Part shown: in pieces, positions 46,106-54,836 of the stretch
How positions within the stretch are numbered: the stretch's first letter is position 1
How the letters are laid out: every line of letters begins with the position of its first letter
From: Colwellia sp. TT2012
Lineage (GTDB): Bacteria; Pseudomonadota; Gammaproteobacteria; Enterobacterales; Alteromonadaceae
Length of the DNA: 63,146 nt
Assembly (NCBI RefSeq): GCF_001440345.1
Contig: NZ_LJYX01000013.1
Coordinates: forward strand, 1 to 63,146
Reading direction: 5' to 3'
Notes under the pieces: model-generated
What the model saw: the letters and a program-made list of their open reading frames with translations, nothing else
Databases searched by the model: none
What the model was told of the DNA's origin: nothing
Made by a program: the position numbers and the translations under genes

Positions 46106-47236
46106 TTATGTAGATGCGTTGTAAAACTGATCGCTATGTTGTTGATCAACAATGGCGGTATTAAGTATCTGCTCTGTTGAAGCGCTATCATCAACCACCG
46201 TTTCGGTATTGATGCCTAACTTTTTAAACAAAGCCATATCCTGATTTGTTTCAGGGTTATCGGCAGTCAGTAACTTACAACCATAAAAGATTGAGTTAGC
46301 GCCGGCAAGGAAACACATGGCTTGCATTTGTTCATTCATAGCGGTACGTCCAGCGGATAATCGTACATGGCTTTTCGGCATCATAATACGGGCAACGGCA
46401 ATACAGCGAATAAAATCGAAACTGTCTAAATCATCAACATTGGCTAAAGGTGTACCTTCAACTTTCACTAACATATTAATAGGCACACTTTCTGGTTGTG
46501 GGCTTAGGTTAGCGAGTTGTATTAATAAAGAGGCACGATCTGTTGCTTTTTCACCTAAACCGACAATGCCACCACTACAAACTTTCATACCGGCACTGCG
46601 GACATTACCTAAAGTATCGAGTCTATCTTGAAAGGTACGGGTGGTAATTATTTGATTGTAATGCTCAGGTGAAGTGTCTAGGTTATGGTTATAGTAATCT
46701 AAACCAGCATCATTTAGTCGACCTGCTTGCTCAACAGATAACATACCTAAAGTCATACATGTTTCCATACCAATGGCTTTAACACGTTTAACCATCTCAA
46801 GTACATAAGGCATGTCACGTTCTTTCGGGTTACGCCATGCAGCGCCCATGCAAAAACGAGTTGAGCCCATGTCTTTAGCGCGTTGTGCCGCTTCTAATAC
46901 TTTATCAACGGCTAATAAACTTTCTTTTTCTAAGTTAGTTTTATTACGTGCGCTTTGTGAACAGTATTTACAATCTTCAGGACAAGCACCGGTTTTAATC
47001 GATAATAAAGTGCTCACTTGTACTTCATTGGGATTAAAGTTTTCTCTGTGTATTGTTTGCGCTTTAAACATTAAGTCACTAAAAGGCATAGCAAATAATG
47101 CTTGGACTTCTTTTAAATTCCAATTGTGACGAACGATTGAATTTAGTGACTGTGTTGGTGCTGATACGGGTGGTGTTATTTGCGGTGTTAATACTGCTTC
47201 GGACATATTTAAATCTGACATAGAACTCAATTGCAT
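46106..47236 (-). CDS. bioB: Biotin synthase
   Basis: A 376-residue radical-SAM enzyme. The cluster motif is CPEDCKYC (CxxxCxxC) and the second-cluster cysteines and YYNHNLDTS follow. It inserts sulfur into dethiobiotin. It is divergent from bioA across a 72-bp region with a BirA-type operator. ATG 47236 gives an N-terminal extension of about 20 residues relative to E. coli. Confidence 0.95.
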   Translation of the reverse strand: MQLSSMSDLNMSEAVLTPQITPPVSAPTQSLNSIVRHNWNLKEVQALFAMPFSDLMFKAQTIHRENFNPNEVQVSTLLSIKTGACPEDCKYCSQSARNKTNLEKESLLAVDKVLEAAQRAKDMGSTRFCMGAAWRNPKERDMPYVLEMVKRVKAIGMETCMTLGMLSVEQAGRLNDAGLDYYNHNLDTSPEHYNQIITTRTFQDRLDTLGNVRSAGMKVCSGGIVGLGEKATDRASLLIQLANLSPQPESVPINMLVKVEGTPLANVDDLDSFDFIRCIAVARIMMPKSHVRLSAGRTAMNEQMQAMCFLAGANSIFYGCKLLTADNPETNQDMALFKKLGINTETVVDDSASTEQILNTAIVDQQHSDQFYNAST

Positions 47237-47275
47237 CTAGTTAACTTAACGGGTAGTCTAGCCAGACTAAGCATG

Positions 47276-47308
47276 ATGTCAACGATTAATAAGATTTTTA
47301 GTTAACAA
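47276..47308. promoter_or_regulatory. BirA-type bio operator
   Basis: ATGTCAAC and GTTAACAA are opposed half sites separated by 17 bp, close to the BirA consensus TTGTAAAC / GTTTACAA. They lie between bioB and bioA, and the right half abuts the bioA ATG, so binding would block both directions. Confidence 0.6.
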
Positions 47309-48646
47309 ATGAACAATAAACATACAAACATAACCCCGTCGGATCAAAATTCCTTACTGCGCCTTGATAAAGAACATGTCTGGCATCCCTACACTTCAAT
47401 GTCTGAGCCACTGCCAAGCTATTTGGTTGACAGTGCCCAAGGGGTAACCATCAATTTAGCCAGCGGTGAACAACTTATTGATGGCATGTCTTCGTGGTGG
47501 TCTGTTTTACATGGTTATAATCATCCTAAGTTAAATGCCGCCCTGCAACAGCAAGCGGCAAAGATGTCGCATGTGATGTTTGGCGGTTTAACACATATAA
47601 GTGCTATCCGCTTATGTGAGAAGTTGGTGAAGTTAACTCCGCCAGGTCTGGAAAAAGTATTTTTATCTGATTCCGGCTCGGTCAGTGTTGAAATAGCGAT
47701 GAAAATGGCTTTGCAATATCAACATGCTAAGGCCGAAAAAAGCCAGCATACGTTAACTAAAACCAAATTATTAACGGTTAAAAATGGTTATCACGGTGAT
47801 ACCTTTGCGGCCATGTCGGTTTGTGATCCTGTGACCGGCATGCATCAAATATTTGAACAAGTATTAATGCAGCATTATTTTGCCCCCGCGCCGAAAGTTA
47901 AATTTGGTCAAGTATGGGACAGTAATGATGTCACTGAGCTCTCGGCTTTATTCGCTCAGCATCATCACGAGATAGCCGCCTTTATTATTGAGCCCATAGT
48001 ACAAGGGACGGGTGGTATGCGTTTTTATCACCCTGAGTATTTAAAGGCCTGTCGAAACTTATGTGATCAGTATGATGTCTTGCTTATCGTTGATGAAATC
48101 GCCACCGGTTTTGGCCGTACCGGTAAACTATTTGCCTGTGAATGGGCAGGCATTAGCCCAGATATCATGTGTTTAGGTAAAACATTAACAGGTGGTTATA
48201 TCACCCTAGCGGCAACCTTATGTACTACAAACATTGCCAAAACCATTAGTGAGGGTGTTGCTGGTTGCTTTATGCATGGTCCAACGTTTATGGGTAATGC
48301 CCTCGCCTGCGCCGTTGCTAATGCTAGCATTGATTTATTATTTGAAAATGATTGGCAAGCTCAGGTACAAAAAATTGAAAGTACGCTTATTAATCTGCTA
48401 AAACCTTTGCATAACCACCCAAGAGTTATCGATGCACGTGTGTTAGGCAGCATTGGTGCAATAGAATGTCGACAAACGGTTAACGTTGCTAAGATACAAA
48501 AACGCTTTGTTGAATTAGGTGTATGGATCCGACCTTTTGGCACTTTAATCTATATTATTCCGCCACTGATCATTAATACTGAGCAGTTAACAACATTAGT
48601 ACATGCCATCGCTACTGTGTTAGACGAAGATGATTGTTTTAGTTAG
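47309..48646 (+). CDS. bioA: Adenosylmethionine-8-amino-7-oxononanoate transaminase
   Basis: A 445-residue class-III aminotransferase. HVWHPYTSM, SSWWSVLHGYNHP, LIVDEIATGFGRTG and the PLP lysine in LGKTLTGGYITLA define BioA. It makes 7,8-diaminopelargonate with SAM as amino donor. No ribosome site is visible before ATG 47309; the operator occupies that space. Confidence 0.95.
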   Translation: MNNKHTNITPSDQNSLLRLDKEHVWHPYTSMSEPLPSYLVDSAQGVTINLASGEQLIDGMSSWWSVLHGYNHPKLNAALQQQAAKMSHVMFGGLTHISAIRLCEKLVKLTPPGLEKVFLSDSGSVSVEIAMKMALQYQHAKAEKSQHTLTKTKLLTVKNGYHGDTFAAMSVCDPVTGMHQIFEQVLMQHYFAPAPKVKFGQVWDSNDVTELSALFAQHHHEIAAFIIEPIVQGTGGMRFYHPEYLKACRNLCDQYDVLLIVDEIATGFGRTGKLFACEWAGISPDIMCLGKTLTGGYITLAATLCTTNIAKTISEGVAGCFMHGPTFMGNALACAVANASIDLLFENDWQAQVQKIESTLINLLKPLHNHPRVIDARVLGSIGAIECRQTVNVAKIQKRFVELGVWIRPFGTLIYIIPPLIINTEQLTTLVHAIATVLDEDDCFS

Positions 48647-48779
48647 AGTGTGATAGCAAGTCTATAAAGTGAATTGCCACTCATCAAGATTTAAATGGCT
48701 TAGAGGCATCTGCCTTAAAGCCATTGGCACAGGATAATCATTTGGCCTTACCTTCAGTGCCTTAGTTCTGGTTCATTAG

Positions 48780-49172
48780 TTAAGGAGCCTCAACTAATAG
48801 ATACACTAACCAAATAAGGTTAACGACAATTAAGAACATCAAGTGGTAATGGCGGTTATCAATGTACCGGCGACAGCGATATTTATCCGTCATCAGCGCT
48901 ATATAAGCGCCCAAGGTACTCAGCCATAACAGTATATATAAATACCCGGTTAGTGGCGTTAACCAAAATTGTCGAATTTCAATATCATAATAACGTAATA
49001 TCCCATAATATTGATCGGGTGCCGCATAATATGACATGATCAGTGCGACCAAAAAAAATATCCAACTGAACAGGGCTAAACTTGTTTGCAGGTAAATCCA
49101 AAAGTCGGTGTTTTTTCTGCGCTCTTCTCTTCGCGCCACTTTCCTTTCTCCATCACTCTTTTGTGTCATCAT
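48780..49172 (-). CDS. Three-helix membrane protein
   Basis: A 130-residue protein with a basic N-terminus (RKVARREERRKN) and three hydrophobic helices near residues 28-48, 70-92 and 108-127. No family is recognised. It lies between bioA and the right array. Confidence 0.6.
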   Translation of the reverse strand: MMTQKSDGERKVARREERRKNTDFWIYLQTSLALFSWIFFLVALIMSYYAAPDQYYGILRYYDIEIRQFWLTPLTGYLYILLWLSTLGAYIALMTDKYRCRRYIDNRHYHLMFLIVVNLIWLVYLLVEAP

Positions 49173-49611
49173 TGGTGTAATTCAACTTGTTTGCAGCCAT
49201 TTATGTACTTTTTATTGCTATCAAGCACTATTTGTTATTGTTCATTGCCTTACTTTGGTATTGCTCATTACATTTACGCCTTGTCACGGTAGCATATCAC
49301 CCCATTTTTAGCATAATAGCAATTTAGTTTAAATTTATCCCTCACTTAGCGTGAAGGGTAAATAATAGCGTCAACTTGGTATAAAGCTCTTTTAATCAAT
49401 TAGGTAAGAATAAAAGGTTAATACATCAGGTGTAGCAATAACTGATGTAATTAAGACTGAGTGTGTTTTAAATATAAAATTTCCATTAAACAAAATATAA
49501 AGGTATTATTATTTATTTTTTGGTCCGGTATTTTACAAAGCATCCTATTTTTTGGTTATATAGAGTAAATCTAAATTTGTATAGGTATGGGCGGTGTTTA
49601 CCCTAATTTTA
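49173..49611. other. Gene-free AT-rich region at array border
   Basis: No gene is visible. Near 49588-49607, GGCGGTGTTTACCC may be the terminal inverted repeat of the IS3 remnant that ends at 49612. Confidence 0.35.
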
Positions 49612-49860
49612 TTAAGCGCCTTCTTTTTGTTCATTTTTTATACTTTCCTTTTCTGGATTCAATGATACTGAGCCTGCTGGTTCGCAATTTCTGACCTCAC
49701 GAGACCAGCGTATTGGGTTTGCCTCTCTTGCCTTTTTTAGTACTAACGCTCTATTAGCTAAAATTACTTTGTCTTCGCCACGATGACGCTGCGCTGGAGT
49801 AACGAAGTTTATTTTACTATGCCTATGTTTGTTGTTGTACCAATCGACAAAATTTTGCAC
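49612..49860 (-). pseudogene. IS3-family transposase C-terminal remnant
   Basis: An 82-codon frame matching the end of IS3-group OrfB (FVDWYNNKHRHSKINFVTPA, NPIRWSREVRNCEP). The last catalytic Glu region and all upstream parts are missing. The break lies exactly at the attC box (49860-49866), so the fragment was joined to the array at a cassette boundary. Confidence 0.8.
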
Positions 49861-49952
49861 TATAACGCCTTGCTAAGCGGCTAAATATAGCTGGTTAAAC
49901 TGTTGAACGGAGTTAAAACAACCAAATATTTTTTGTCCGTTTGAAGTGCTTG
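49860..49952 (-). other. attC site truncated by IS110-type fragment
   Basis: CTATAAC (49860) and the arms are weak (AGCTGGTTAAAC / AACAACCA). The distal box is replaced after TGCTTG (49947-49952) by the IS110 leader. Confidence 0.6.
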
Positions 49953-50239
49953 ATACTAATTGAGCCTCCTCCCCAAATTTCAGCGTTTAGCTAAACTTTA
50001 AGGTGACAAAACCAAAAGGAGAAAGCTCGATGAAATTCTATACTACTTTACATAAATATTATTGCGGAATCGACTTACATGCCAAAATTCTTTATGTTTG
50101 CATCTTAGATCAACAAGGAAATATACTTGTTCATCAAAAGATTGGCCCAGACCCTCTGGCTTTACTTCGATATGTGTTTGCCGTAAACGAGCGTTTAACG
50201 ACTGACCGACATAACGAAGAAGGCGAATTTACTGATTGA
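49953..50239 (+). mobile_element. IS110/IS1111-type N-terminal fragment
   Basis: It starts directly after the CTTG of an attC and has a leader with AAAAGGAGAAAGCTCG before the transposase start. It breaks off after about 70 codons. Confidence 0.65.
50030..50239 (+). pseudogene. IS110-family transposase, truncated
   Basis: The N-terminal DEDD segment YYCGIDLHAKILYVCILD and KIGPDPLALLRYV are kept, followed by unrelated residues. ATG 50030 follows AAAGGAG. Missing the remaining three quarters, it is inactive. Confidence 0.8.
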
Positions 50240-50251
50240 TAACAACTAGCT

Positions 50252-50315
50252 GCCTAACGGCAGCTAAAAGAACACTATTGGCTATTGACGAGAGATAGGC
50301 TCATATGTGTTAAGT
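50252..50315 (-). other. Degenerate attC-like site
   Basis: GCCTAAC (50252) with ACTATTGGCT, and GTTAAGT (50309), are attC-like, but arms are short and imperfect. Confidence 0.4.
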
Positions 50316-50323
50316 GCACCGTT

Positions 50324-51526
50324 TTAATTTTTCTGTTTTAACAATTTAATTTTTTCTATTTGAACTTCTATACTTTTGTTGTTTGGACTCAATTCTAGCG
50401 CTTTTTTATATGCAGATAATGCTAGAGAATTTTCCCCATTAACTAAATATCCTTCGCCTAGACTATCCCATGCACTATAAGATTTAGGGTAGTTCTCAAC
50501 GTTAAGTTTAAAATATTCAATAGCTTGATTTATATTTATATTACCAAACTGAGTATTGTACAAATTATCATATCCAAAATATTGTACTACTCCTTCATTT
50601 AGAAAAAAACTTGAACCAAGTTTTTCAGATAATTTCTGGAAATGATTCTTGAGTTCATTGGCTGGTCGAAAACGTGCTTCTTCGTCGATCATGTAACCAT
50701 CAAAGATATGACGAAGGCCTTTGTAAAAACTTAATATAGGCATTGATTGATGATTTTCTTCAAGGCCGTAAATTACAGAACCAAAATCCAACCCTTCTTT
50801 GGGTGTTACTTTCATCTTTTCCAACAACTCGAGTGTAAAATTTTCTTTAGGATAAACTGCACCCACTCTGTGCGAGGAAGCTAAAAATAATCGACGTTTA
50901 TTTAACTTAACATTCTTAATGAAATTTTCGGTGCGACGTAGCATCACATGATTGTCAAACCATATACTTGGGTCTACAGCTATGTAACCATTAAATATTT
51001 CCGGCATCGTATACAGAGCGAGAATGACTGGCATTCCTGTAACGGAATATCCTGAAAGTAAGCGATAATCTGATGTGCTATATGTAGTATCAATGTGAGG
51101 GATTAGCTCTTGTTGTAGATATTTAAGAAACTTGCTAGCTCCCCCCGTCTTTATAGAATCGTTTTTCTTACCCCCGTATTGAACAGTTGATTCGGTCGGG
51201 GTGGCGTCAAAATAACGTTTTGAACCTGACCCCATGGATATACCGACAAATATCATTTCTGGAATTTGAGGGCTGGCATCAGACCCCATCTGCTTCACCA
51301 TTCCTGAAAAGGTTTGAAAAAAATGATTTTGATCGGCATCAAGAAAATAAAATACAGGATACTTTTTGAATCCATTTTTTTTATAGGAGTCTGGTAACGA
51401 AATCCAATATCCTCTTTGTTCTCCTAATATTTTTGAATCAAGAGAAAACTTCTCGCCTATATTAATAGCTTCAGCAGAAACACACAGCGAAACAAAAGAC
51501 AAAAAGGCACATAAAAGCTTTAACAT
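50324..51526 (-). CDS. Secreted esterase with C-terminal TPR
   Basis: A 400-residue protein. Residues 1-20 are a signal peptide. Residues 30-270 are an esterase-D-like alpha/beta hydrolase with nucleophile segment LLSGYSVTGMP and the histidine in EENHQSMP. Residues 335-395 hold TPR-type repeats (SAWDSLGEGYLVNGENSLAL, YKKALELSPNN). It is related in fold to the cassette at 28777. A truncated family-1 ORF-less cassette is upstream, 38 bp from the ATG. Confidence 0.8.
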   Translation of the reverse strand: MLKLLCAFLSFVSLCVSAEAINIGEKFSLDSKILGEQRGYWISLPDSYKKNGFKKYPVFYFLDADQNHFFQTFSGMVKQMGSDASPQIPEMIFVGISMGSGSKRYFDATPTESTVQYGGKKNDSIKTGGASKFLKYLQQELIPHIDTTYSTSDYRLLSGYSVTGMPVILALYTMPEIFNGYIAVDPSIWFDNHVMLRRTENFIKNVKLNKRRLFLASSHRVGAVYPKENFTLELLEKMKVTPKEGLDFGSVIYGLEENHQSMPILSFYKGLRHIFDGYMIDEEARFRPANELKNHFQKLSEKLGSSFFLNEGVVQYFGYDNLYNTQFGNININQAIEYFKLNVENYPKSYSAWDSLGEGYLVNGENSLALSAYKKALELSPNNKSIEVQIEKIKLLKQKN

Positions 51527-51563
51527 TATTAATTATGACTCCAATTGGAAAGTTACACTAAGC

Positions 51564-51653
51564 ACTTAACGAGCTTGTAGAATTACTCGTTTGTTATTAA
51601 TTACCCCCTAAAAGCGGGGTAAGATCAAGTTCCGTTTAAATGCCTTGTTATAT
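51564..51653 (-). repeat. Chimera of family-1 ORF-less cassette and attC
   Basis: From 51564 to about 51622 it matches the promoter-side half of copies 3 and 4 (ACGAGCTTGTAGAATTACTC, the CCCCC/GGGG hairpin). It then joins AAGTTCCGTTTAAATGCC and GTTATAT (51647), the distal side of an ordinary attC. Confidence 0.7.
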
Positions 51654-51995
51654 TTATTTTGCACCTACACTAACTTTAGTCGGTGAAGACTTAGCTAAAT
51701 CTAGGACACCGTAGTAATTTAAACCGTCAATTTTTTTGCCAATAATGAAATAGTTCATTTCACTAGTCATTGTAGGATCACCAATTATTTCATTAACACT
51801 ACTAACATCTGAAAATTGAATAGCCATTAGAGCCATCATAAATTCTATTTGCTGCATTGGTTTTAAACGTTTGGAGACTTTAGAAATACCTTGTTGAGTT
51901 GATTCAATTGTTGAACCGTCAAATAAAAAATCCTTTTTTGTGCTAGCGCAAGCGCTAAGAATAAAAATTGTGATAACTACCAGTAAATTTTTCAT
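51654..51995 (-). CDS. Small lipoprotein, DUF6694-like
   Basis: A 113-residue protein with a lipobox (ILSAC, Cys16) and a mature domain starting FLFDGSTIESTQQGISKV, which resembles DUF6694 lipoproteins. Function is unknown. A single-gene cassette. The stop overlaps the previous site by two bases. Confidence 0.68.
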   Translation of the reverse strand: MKNLLVVITIFILSACASTKKDFLFDGSTIESTQQGISKVSKRLKPMQQIEFMMALMAIQFSDVSSVNEIIGDPTMTSEMNYFIIGKKIDGLNYYGVLDLAKSSPTKVSVGAK

Positions 51996-52010
51996 CGAAT
52001 ATCCTTATAA

Positions 52011-52111
52011 ATATAACGCCAGAATAAGCGGCTAAGTAACAGTTGGCTAAAATGTGAAGCGAAGCGGAAACGAGCCAACTGTTGCGTGTCCGTTTGATTG
52101 CCTTGTTAGTT
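52011..52111 (-). other. attC site
   Basis: ATATAAC (52011) and GTTAGTT (52105) flank arms CAGTTGGCT and AGCCAACTG with spacer GAAGCGAAGCGG. Confidence 0.85.
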
Positions 52112-52383
52112 GTTTTGGTTAAAATCCCTACGATAACAATGCATTACCATAACATACTGTATAAAAAATAATAAAGAATACCCGTACCGCCACAAAATAA
52201 AGTTGAATTTTGAGCCACGCAATTAGCCGTTTTGAAGCGAACGCATGAAACCTTAATATTGACAAATGAGGTTGAATTTCGCTGATTAAAGAACAAAACA
52301 GAATGGCGAAAACTCACCTAAACACATACCAAGCCTATTTATAAAACACCGCTTTTACAATAAAACTTCACTTGATTAGCGGT
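52112..52383 (-). repeat. ORF-less cassette, family 2, copy 1 (degenerate)
   Basis: About 270 bp without a gene. The core GAATTTTGAGCCACGCAATT with GAAGCGAACG (52205-52242) matches other family-2 members. Ended by a half attC. Confidence 0.55.
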
Positions 52384-52422
52384 GCCAACTGTTTTTTGTC
52401 CCTGTTTAATTGCTTGTTATGT
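52384..52422 (-). other. attC distal half
   Basis: GCCAACTG to GTTATGT (52416) is the distal half of an attC; the proximal half is missing. Confidence 0.6.
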
Positions 52423-52475
52423 GCCACTACGCTACCATGTACAAATAAACGTACATGAACACTTTGGAGTACTAC

Positions 52476-52727
52476 ATGAATGCAATAAGCTACACGGCAG
52501 CAAGAGCAAATTTAGCAAGCACAATGGCGCATGTTTGTAACGACCATGCCCCAATTATTATTACTCGTAAAAGTGAAGATCCTGTTGTTATGATGTCTTT
52601 GGAAGACTACAACGCAATGCAGGAAACAACATATTTACTTAGATCACCAGCCAATGCAAGAAACCTATTAGAATCAATTGCTGAGCTTGAAGCTGGTAAT
52701 GGTACTGAAAGAGAGCTTATTGAATGA
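52476..52727 (+). CDS. YefM/Phd-type antitoxin
   Basis: An 83-residue antitoxin. The N-terminal Phd/YefM fold reads NAISYTAARANLASTMAHVC and PVVMMSLEDYNAMQETTYLL. ATG 52476 is selected for its TTGGAG site; the frame is open further upstream. It overlaps the toxin start by four bases. The pair reads on the + strand, opposite to the other cassettes, so it must carry its own promoter. Confidence 0.88.
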   Translation: MNAISYTAARANLASTMAHVCNDHAPIIITRKSEDPVVMMSLEDYNAMQETTYLLRSPANARNLLESIAELEAGNGTERELIE

Positions 52728-52984
52728 AGCTAACTTTTTCAACCAAAGCTTGGGAGCAATACCTGTATTGGCAAACTACCGATAAAAAAATACTAAAACG
52801 TATTAATTTACTTATTAAAGATATTCAAAGATCTCCAAATGAAGGTATTGGAAAACCAGAACCCCTAAAACATGGATTGTCAGGATATTGGTCTCGTCGT
52901 ATAAATGATGAACATAGAATAGTTTATAAGCAACAAGACGGCTCAATTCTAATTGCACAACTCCGCTACCATTACGGCACATAA
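52724..52984 (+). CDS. yoeB: Txe/YoeB family toxin
   Basis: An 86-residue RelE-superfamily mRNA interferase. Signature segments are KPEPLKHGLSGYWSRRINDE, HRIVYK and the C-terminal LRYHYGT. Catalytic Glu, Arg and His positions are retained, so it is probably active. Cleaves mRNA on the ribosome when the antitoxin decays. Overlaps its antitoxin gene by four bases. Confidence 0.9.
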   Translation: MKLTFSTKAWEQYLYWQTTDKKILKRINLLIKDIQRSPNEGIGKPEPLKHGLSGYWSRRINDEHRIVYKQQDGSILIAQLRYHYGT

Positions 52985-53035
52985 CGCCCTATTAACAGCA
53001 AACTGTTTTTTGTTCTTTTGAATGGCTTGTTATGC
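52979..53035 (-). other. Compact 57-bp attC site
   Basis: ACATAAC (52979) and GTTATGC (53029) are only 57 bp apart, with short arms CAGCAAACTG. Overlaps the toxin stop codon. Confidence 0.6.
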
Positions 53036-53057
53036 TCCCCTGCATTCGATCCTGATA

Positions 53058-53513
53058 TTATTCAATTATGCGGTTGATTTTGTCCTTTCCTGCAACAACC
53101 GGTAAGCCCATATCTATCCATTTGAGAATACCTTCGTCAATAACTCCAGTATTTTTGTACCCTAAACTGCGAAGGTGGTTTATCACCGAATCTGACGCAG
53201 CATGAGGGCATGCACAATAAGCAATGATCCAAGTATCATCATTGGGTAAGTCTTCAGCAATTCTTGATTTATCTCGATAATAAGGCATCGGAACTGCGCC
53301 AGAAATATGGATACGTTGCCAAGCTGAACCTGGGCGTGTATCCAAAATAATAAATCTTTTCTTATTTCTTAATGCTTTTTCAACCTCACGTGCTGGGACA
53401 TACCTGCCTTCTCTTAAACTAAATTGCGGTGATTCACCAATGGGGTTGATAATGTACTCGTTTGGATTCGGCCACTTGGCAAGTTGAGCAGGTTTACGGC
53501 TCCAACCTGACGC
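53058..53513 (-). pseudogene. Rhodanese domain, downstream part of a split gene
   Basis: About 152 codons in frame with the upstream cytochrome gene and open right up to its TAA (53514-53516). There is no ATG, GTG or TTG until codon 57 (TTG 53345). The sequence reads GEYSxx-like IGESPQFSLREGRYVPARE, then a rhodanese domain with DTRPGSAWQ and catalytic CACPHAAS. It is probably the second domain of a cytochrome c-rhodanese fusion, cut by a nonsense codon. A short rhodanese product from TTG is possible. Confidence 0.6.
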
Positions 53514-54170
53514 TTAGCTTCTTAGGTACGCCACGACATCGTTAATACCCTGAACCTCTATAATTTCATTGAAACTCTGCATCGGCGTACCATCCCGACC
53601 ATTTACAATAGCGTGTTTTAGATAGCTATCAGTAGCGCTTGAAAGGAATAATTGATCACCTAAAGCAGGCGCAGTGATCCCCTCTCCTTCTGCACCATGA
53701 CAACTTGCACAATTTTTAGAAAAAATCTTTTTACCTTTTGAAGCGTCACCCGATATAGGAGACTCATCCAAATCAATAGGAGTTATATTTTCGTTTTGAG
53801 CAATCACATCAATATTTTGACCTTCAGGGCCCAAGACAATACATTGACCAAGGACGCTTAAATGTGTGACTCCGTATGGGTTAGAACCAAAGCTTACTGC
53901 TTCGTTTTCAGTTACAGTAATGATTACCTTAGGAGAGGATGTCATATTTCCAAATGTGTTATTTATTCGAGACTTTGCCAAGTTGATATTAGAAAGTAAC
54001 TCATCACTTTGGATATTATTAATTGAAGGACAAAAAAATATGTTCGGCTCTATTTCTAAATACCCTGAAGGTGTAATGAGCTGGCATTCTATTATATGCC
54101 TTTGGCTGATTCCACCCATTAAAATAATGAAAGAAACACCTGCGATTAATGCTAACTTTAATTTGTGCAC
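53514..54170 (-). CDS. Exported c-type cytochrome, probably prematurely ended
   Basis: A 218-residue protein with an N-terminal hydrophobic signal or anchor (residues 7-23). A unique domain of about 110 residues is followed by a class-I cytochrome c domain with the haem site KNCASCHGAEGEG and the axial Met in DGTPMQSF. It would transfer electrons in the periplasm. The frame continues without interruption except for the TAA into a rhodanese domain, so the natural product may be longer. Confidence 0.75.
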   Translation of the reverse strand: MHKLKLALIAGVSFIILMGGISQRHIIECQLITPSGYLEIEPNIFFCPSINNIQSDELLSNINLAKSRINNTFGNMTSSPKVIITVTENEAVSFGSNPYGVTHLSVLGQCIVLGPEGQNIDVIAQNENITPIDLDESPISGDASKGKKIFSKNCASCHGAEGEGITAPALGDQLFLSSATDSYLKHAIVNGRDGTPMQSFNEIIEVQGINDVVAYLRS

Positions 54171-54185
54171 AAAACATCCTTGTAA

Positions 54186-54284
54186 AACTAACGCCTAATT
54201 AACAGGCAAAAGATTGTTGGTTAAAATAGCGACGTAGGAGCAAAAACCAACTGTTATTTGTCCTGATTAATTTGCTTGTTAGCA
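54186..54284 (-). other. attC site
   Basis: AACTAAC (54186) and GTTAGCA (54278) flank arms GTTGGTT and AACCAACTG. Confidence 0.82.
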
Positions 54285-54301
54285 GTTTGTACCACTAACC
54301 T

Positions 54302-54478
54302 CTAGGTCGACATTTTTAATAAAAACAAACCTAACCCACAGAATAAAGTTAAAATAACCACCAACATTATTATTAACGTTTTAGATGCACCTAGTGATTG
54401 CATTAACCCCATTTCAGTAGGTAATAATTGCTCAAATAGACTTGGCTCTTTGATTTTATTTTTTTGATCTCTATCCAT
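54302..54478 (-). CDS. 58-residue single-helix membrane protein
   Basis: A short ORF from ATG 54478: polar N-terminus (DRDQKNKIKEPSLFEQLLP), then one hydrophobic helix (about 33-54, IIMLVVILTLFCGLGLFLL). It fills the whole cassette between two attC sites, which supports reality. No family. Confidence 0.6.
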   Translation of the reverse strand: MDRDQKNKIKEPSLFEQLLPTEMGLMQSLGASKTLIIMLVVILTLFCGLGLFLLKMST

Positions 54479-54505
54479 GATGCATACTCCATATAGAACT
54501 AATAC

Positions 54506-54600
54506 TGCTAACGCTTACATAAGCGGAAAATTATAGTTGGCTAAAATGTTTGAGGAACGAAAAACAGCCAACTGTAATTTTTCCGTTTGATGTTCTTGTA
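54506..54600 (-). other. attC site with altered distal box
   Basis: TGCTAAC (54506) and arms ATAGTTGGCT / AGCCAACTGT are good, but the distal box reads GTATGGA rather than GTTRRRY. From here the sequence matches the IS110-type left end at 30518. Confidence 0.65.
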
Positions 54601-54656
54601 TGGATAATATACCCATCTTTTAATTCTATTGTAAAACAAGTTTAGGTAAACTGAGG
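54598..54656 (-). repeat. Footprint matching IS110-type left end
   Basis: GTATGGATAATATACCCATC and the bases to TGAGG at 54656 are the same as 30517-30575 except for one base. In this copy, an attC half follows instead of transposase leader. Confidence 0.7.
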
Positions 54657-54706
54657 CACGAACATAAAGCCAACTGTAATTTTTCCGTCTTGAAAACCCT
54701 TATATG
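54652..54706 (-). other. attC distal half
   Basis: TGAGGCACGAACATAAAGCC, AACTGTAATTTTTCCGTC and a TTATATG box; proximal half missing. Confidence 0.5.
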
Positions 54707-54810
54707 CACGTACTGCTAATTAGTGCACTTTGCTTTTTAATTTCACTGGTATTTTTATCTGTTTCAGCAATAGCCAAATCTATTTTAGCTTCAATACATT
54801 TATCAGATTT
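54700..54810 (-). pseudogene. Cassette ORF remnant
   Basis: The frame KSDKCIEAKIDLAIAETD to SSTCI ends at TAA 54700, but has no start. On its 5' side it joins directly to the attC end of the HigA cassette (54811-54833), so the front of the gene and its boundary were deleted. Confidence 0.5.
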
Positions 54811-54833
54811 TCCGTTTGAACAGCTTGTTATAT
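54811..54833 (-). other. attC distal end fused to ORF remnant
   Basis: TCCGTTTGAACAGCTTGTTA with the GTTATAT box at 54827 is the distal end of the HigBA cassette attC. The other half is missing. Confidence 0.55.
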
Positions 54834-54836
54834 TTT

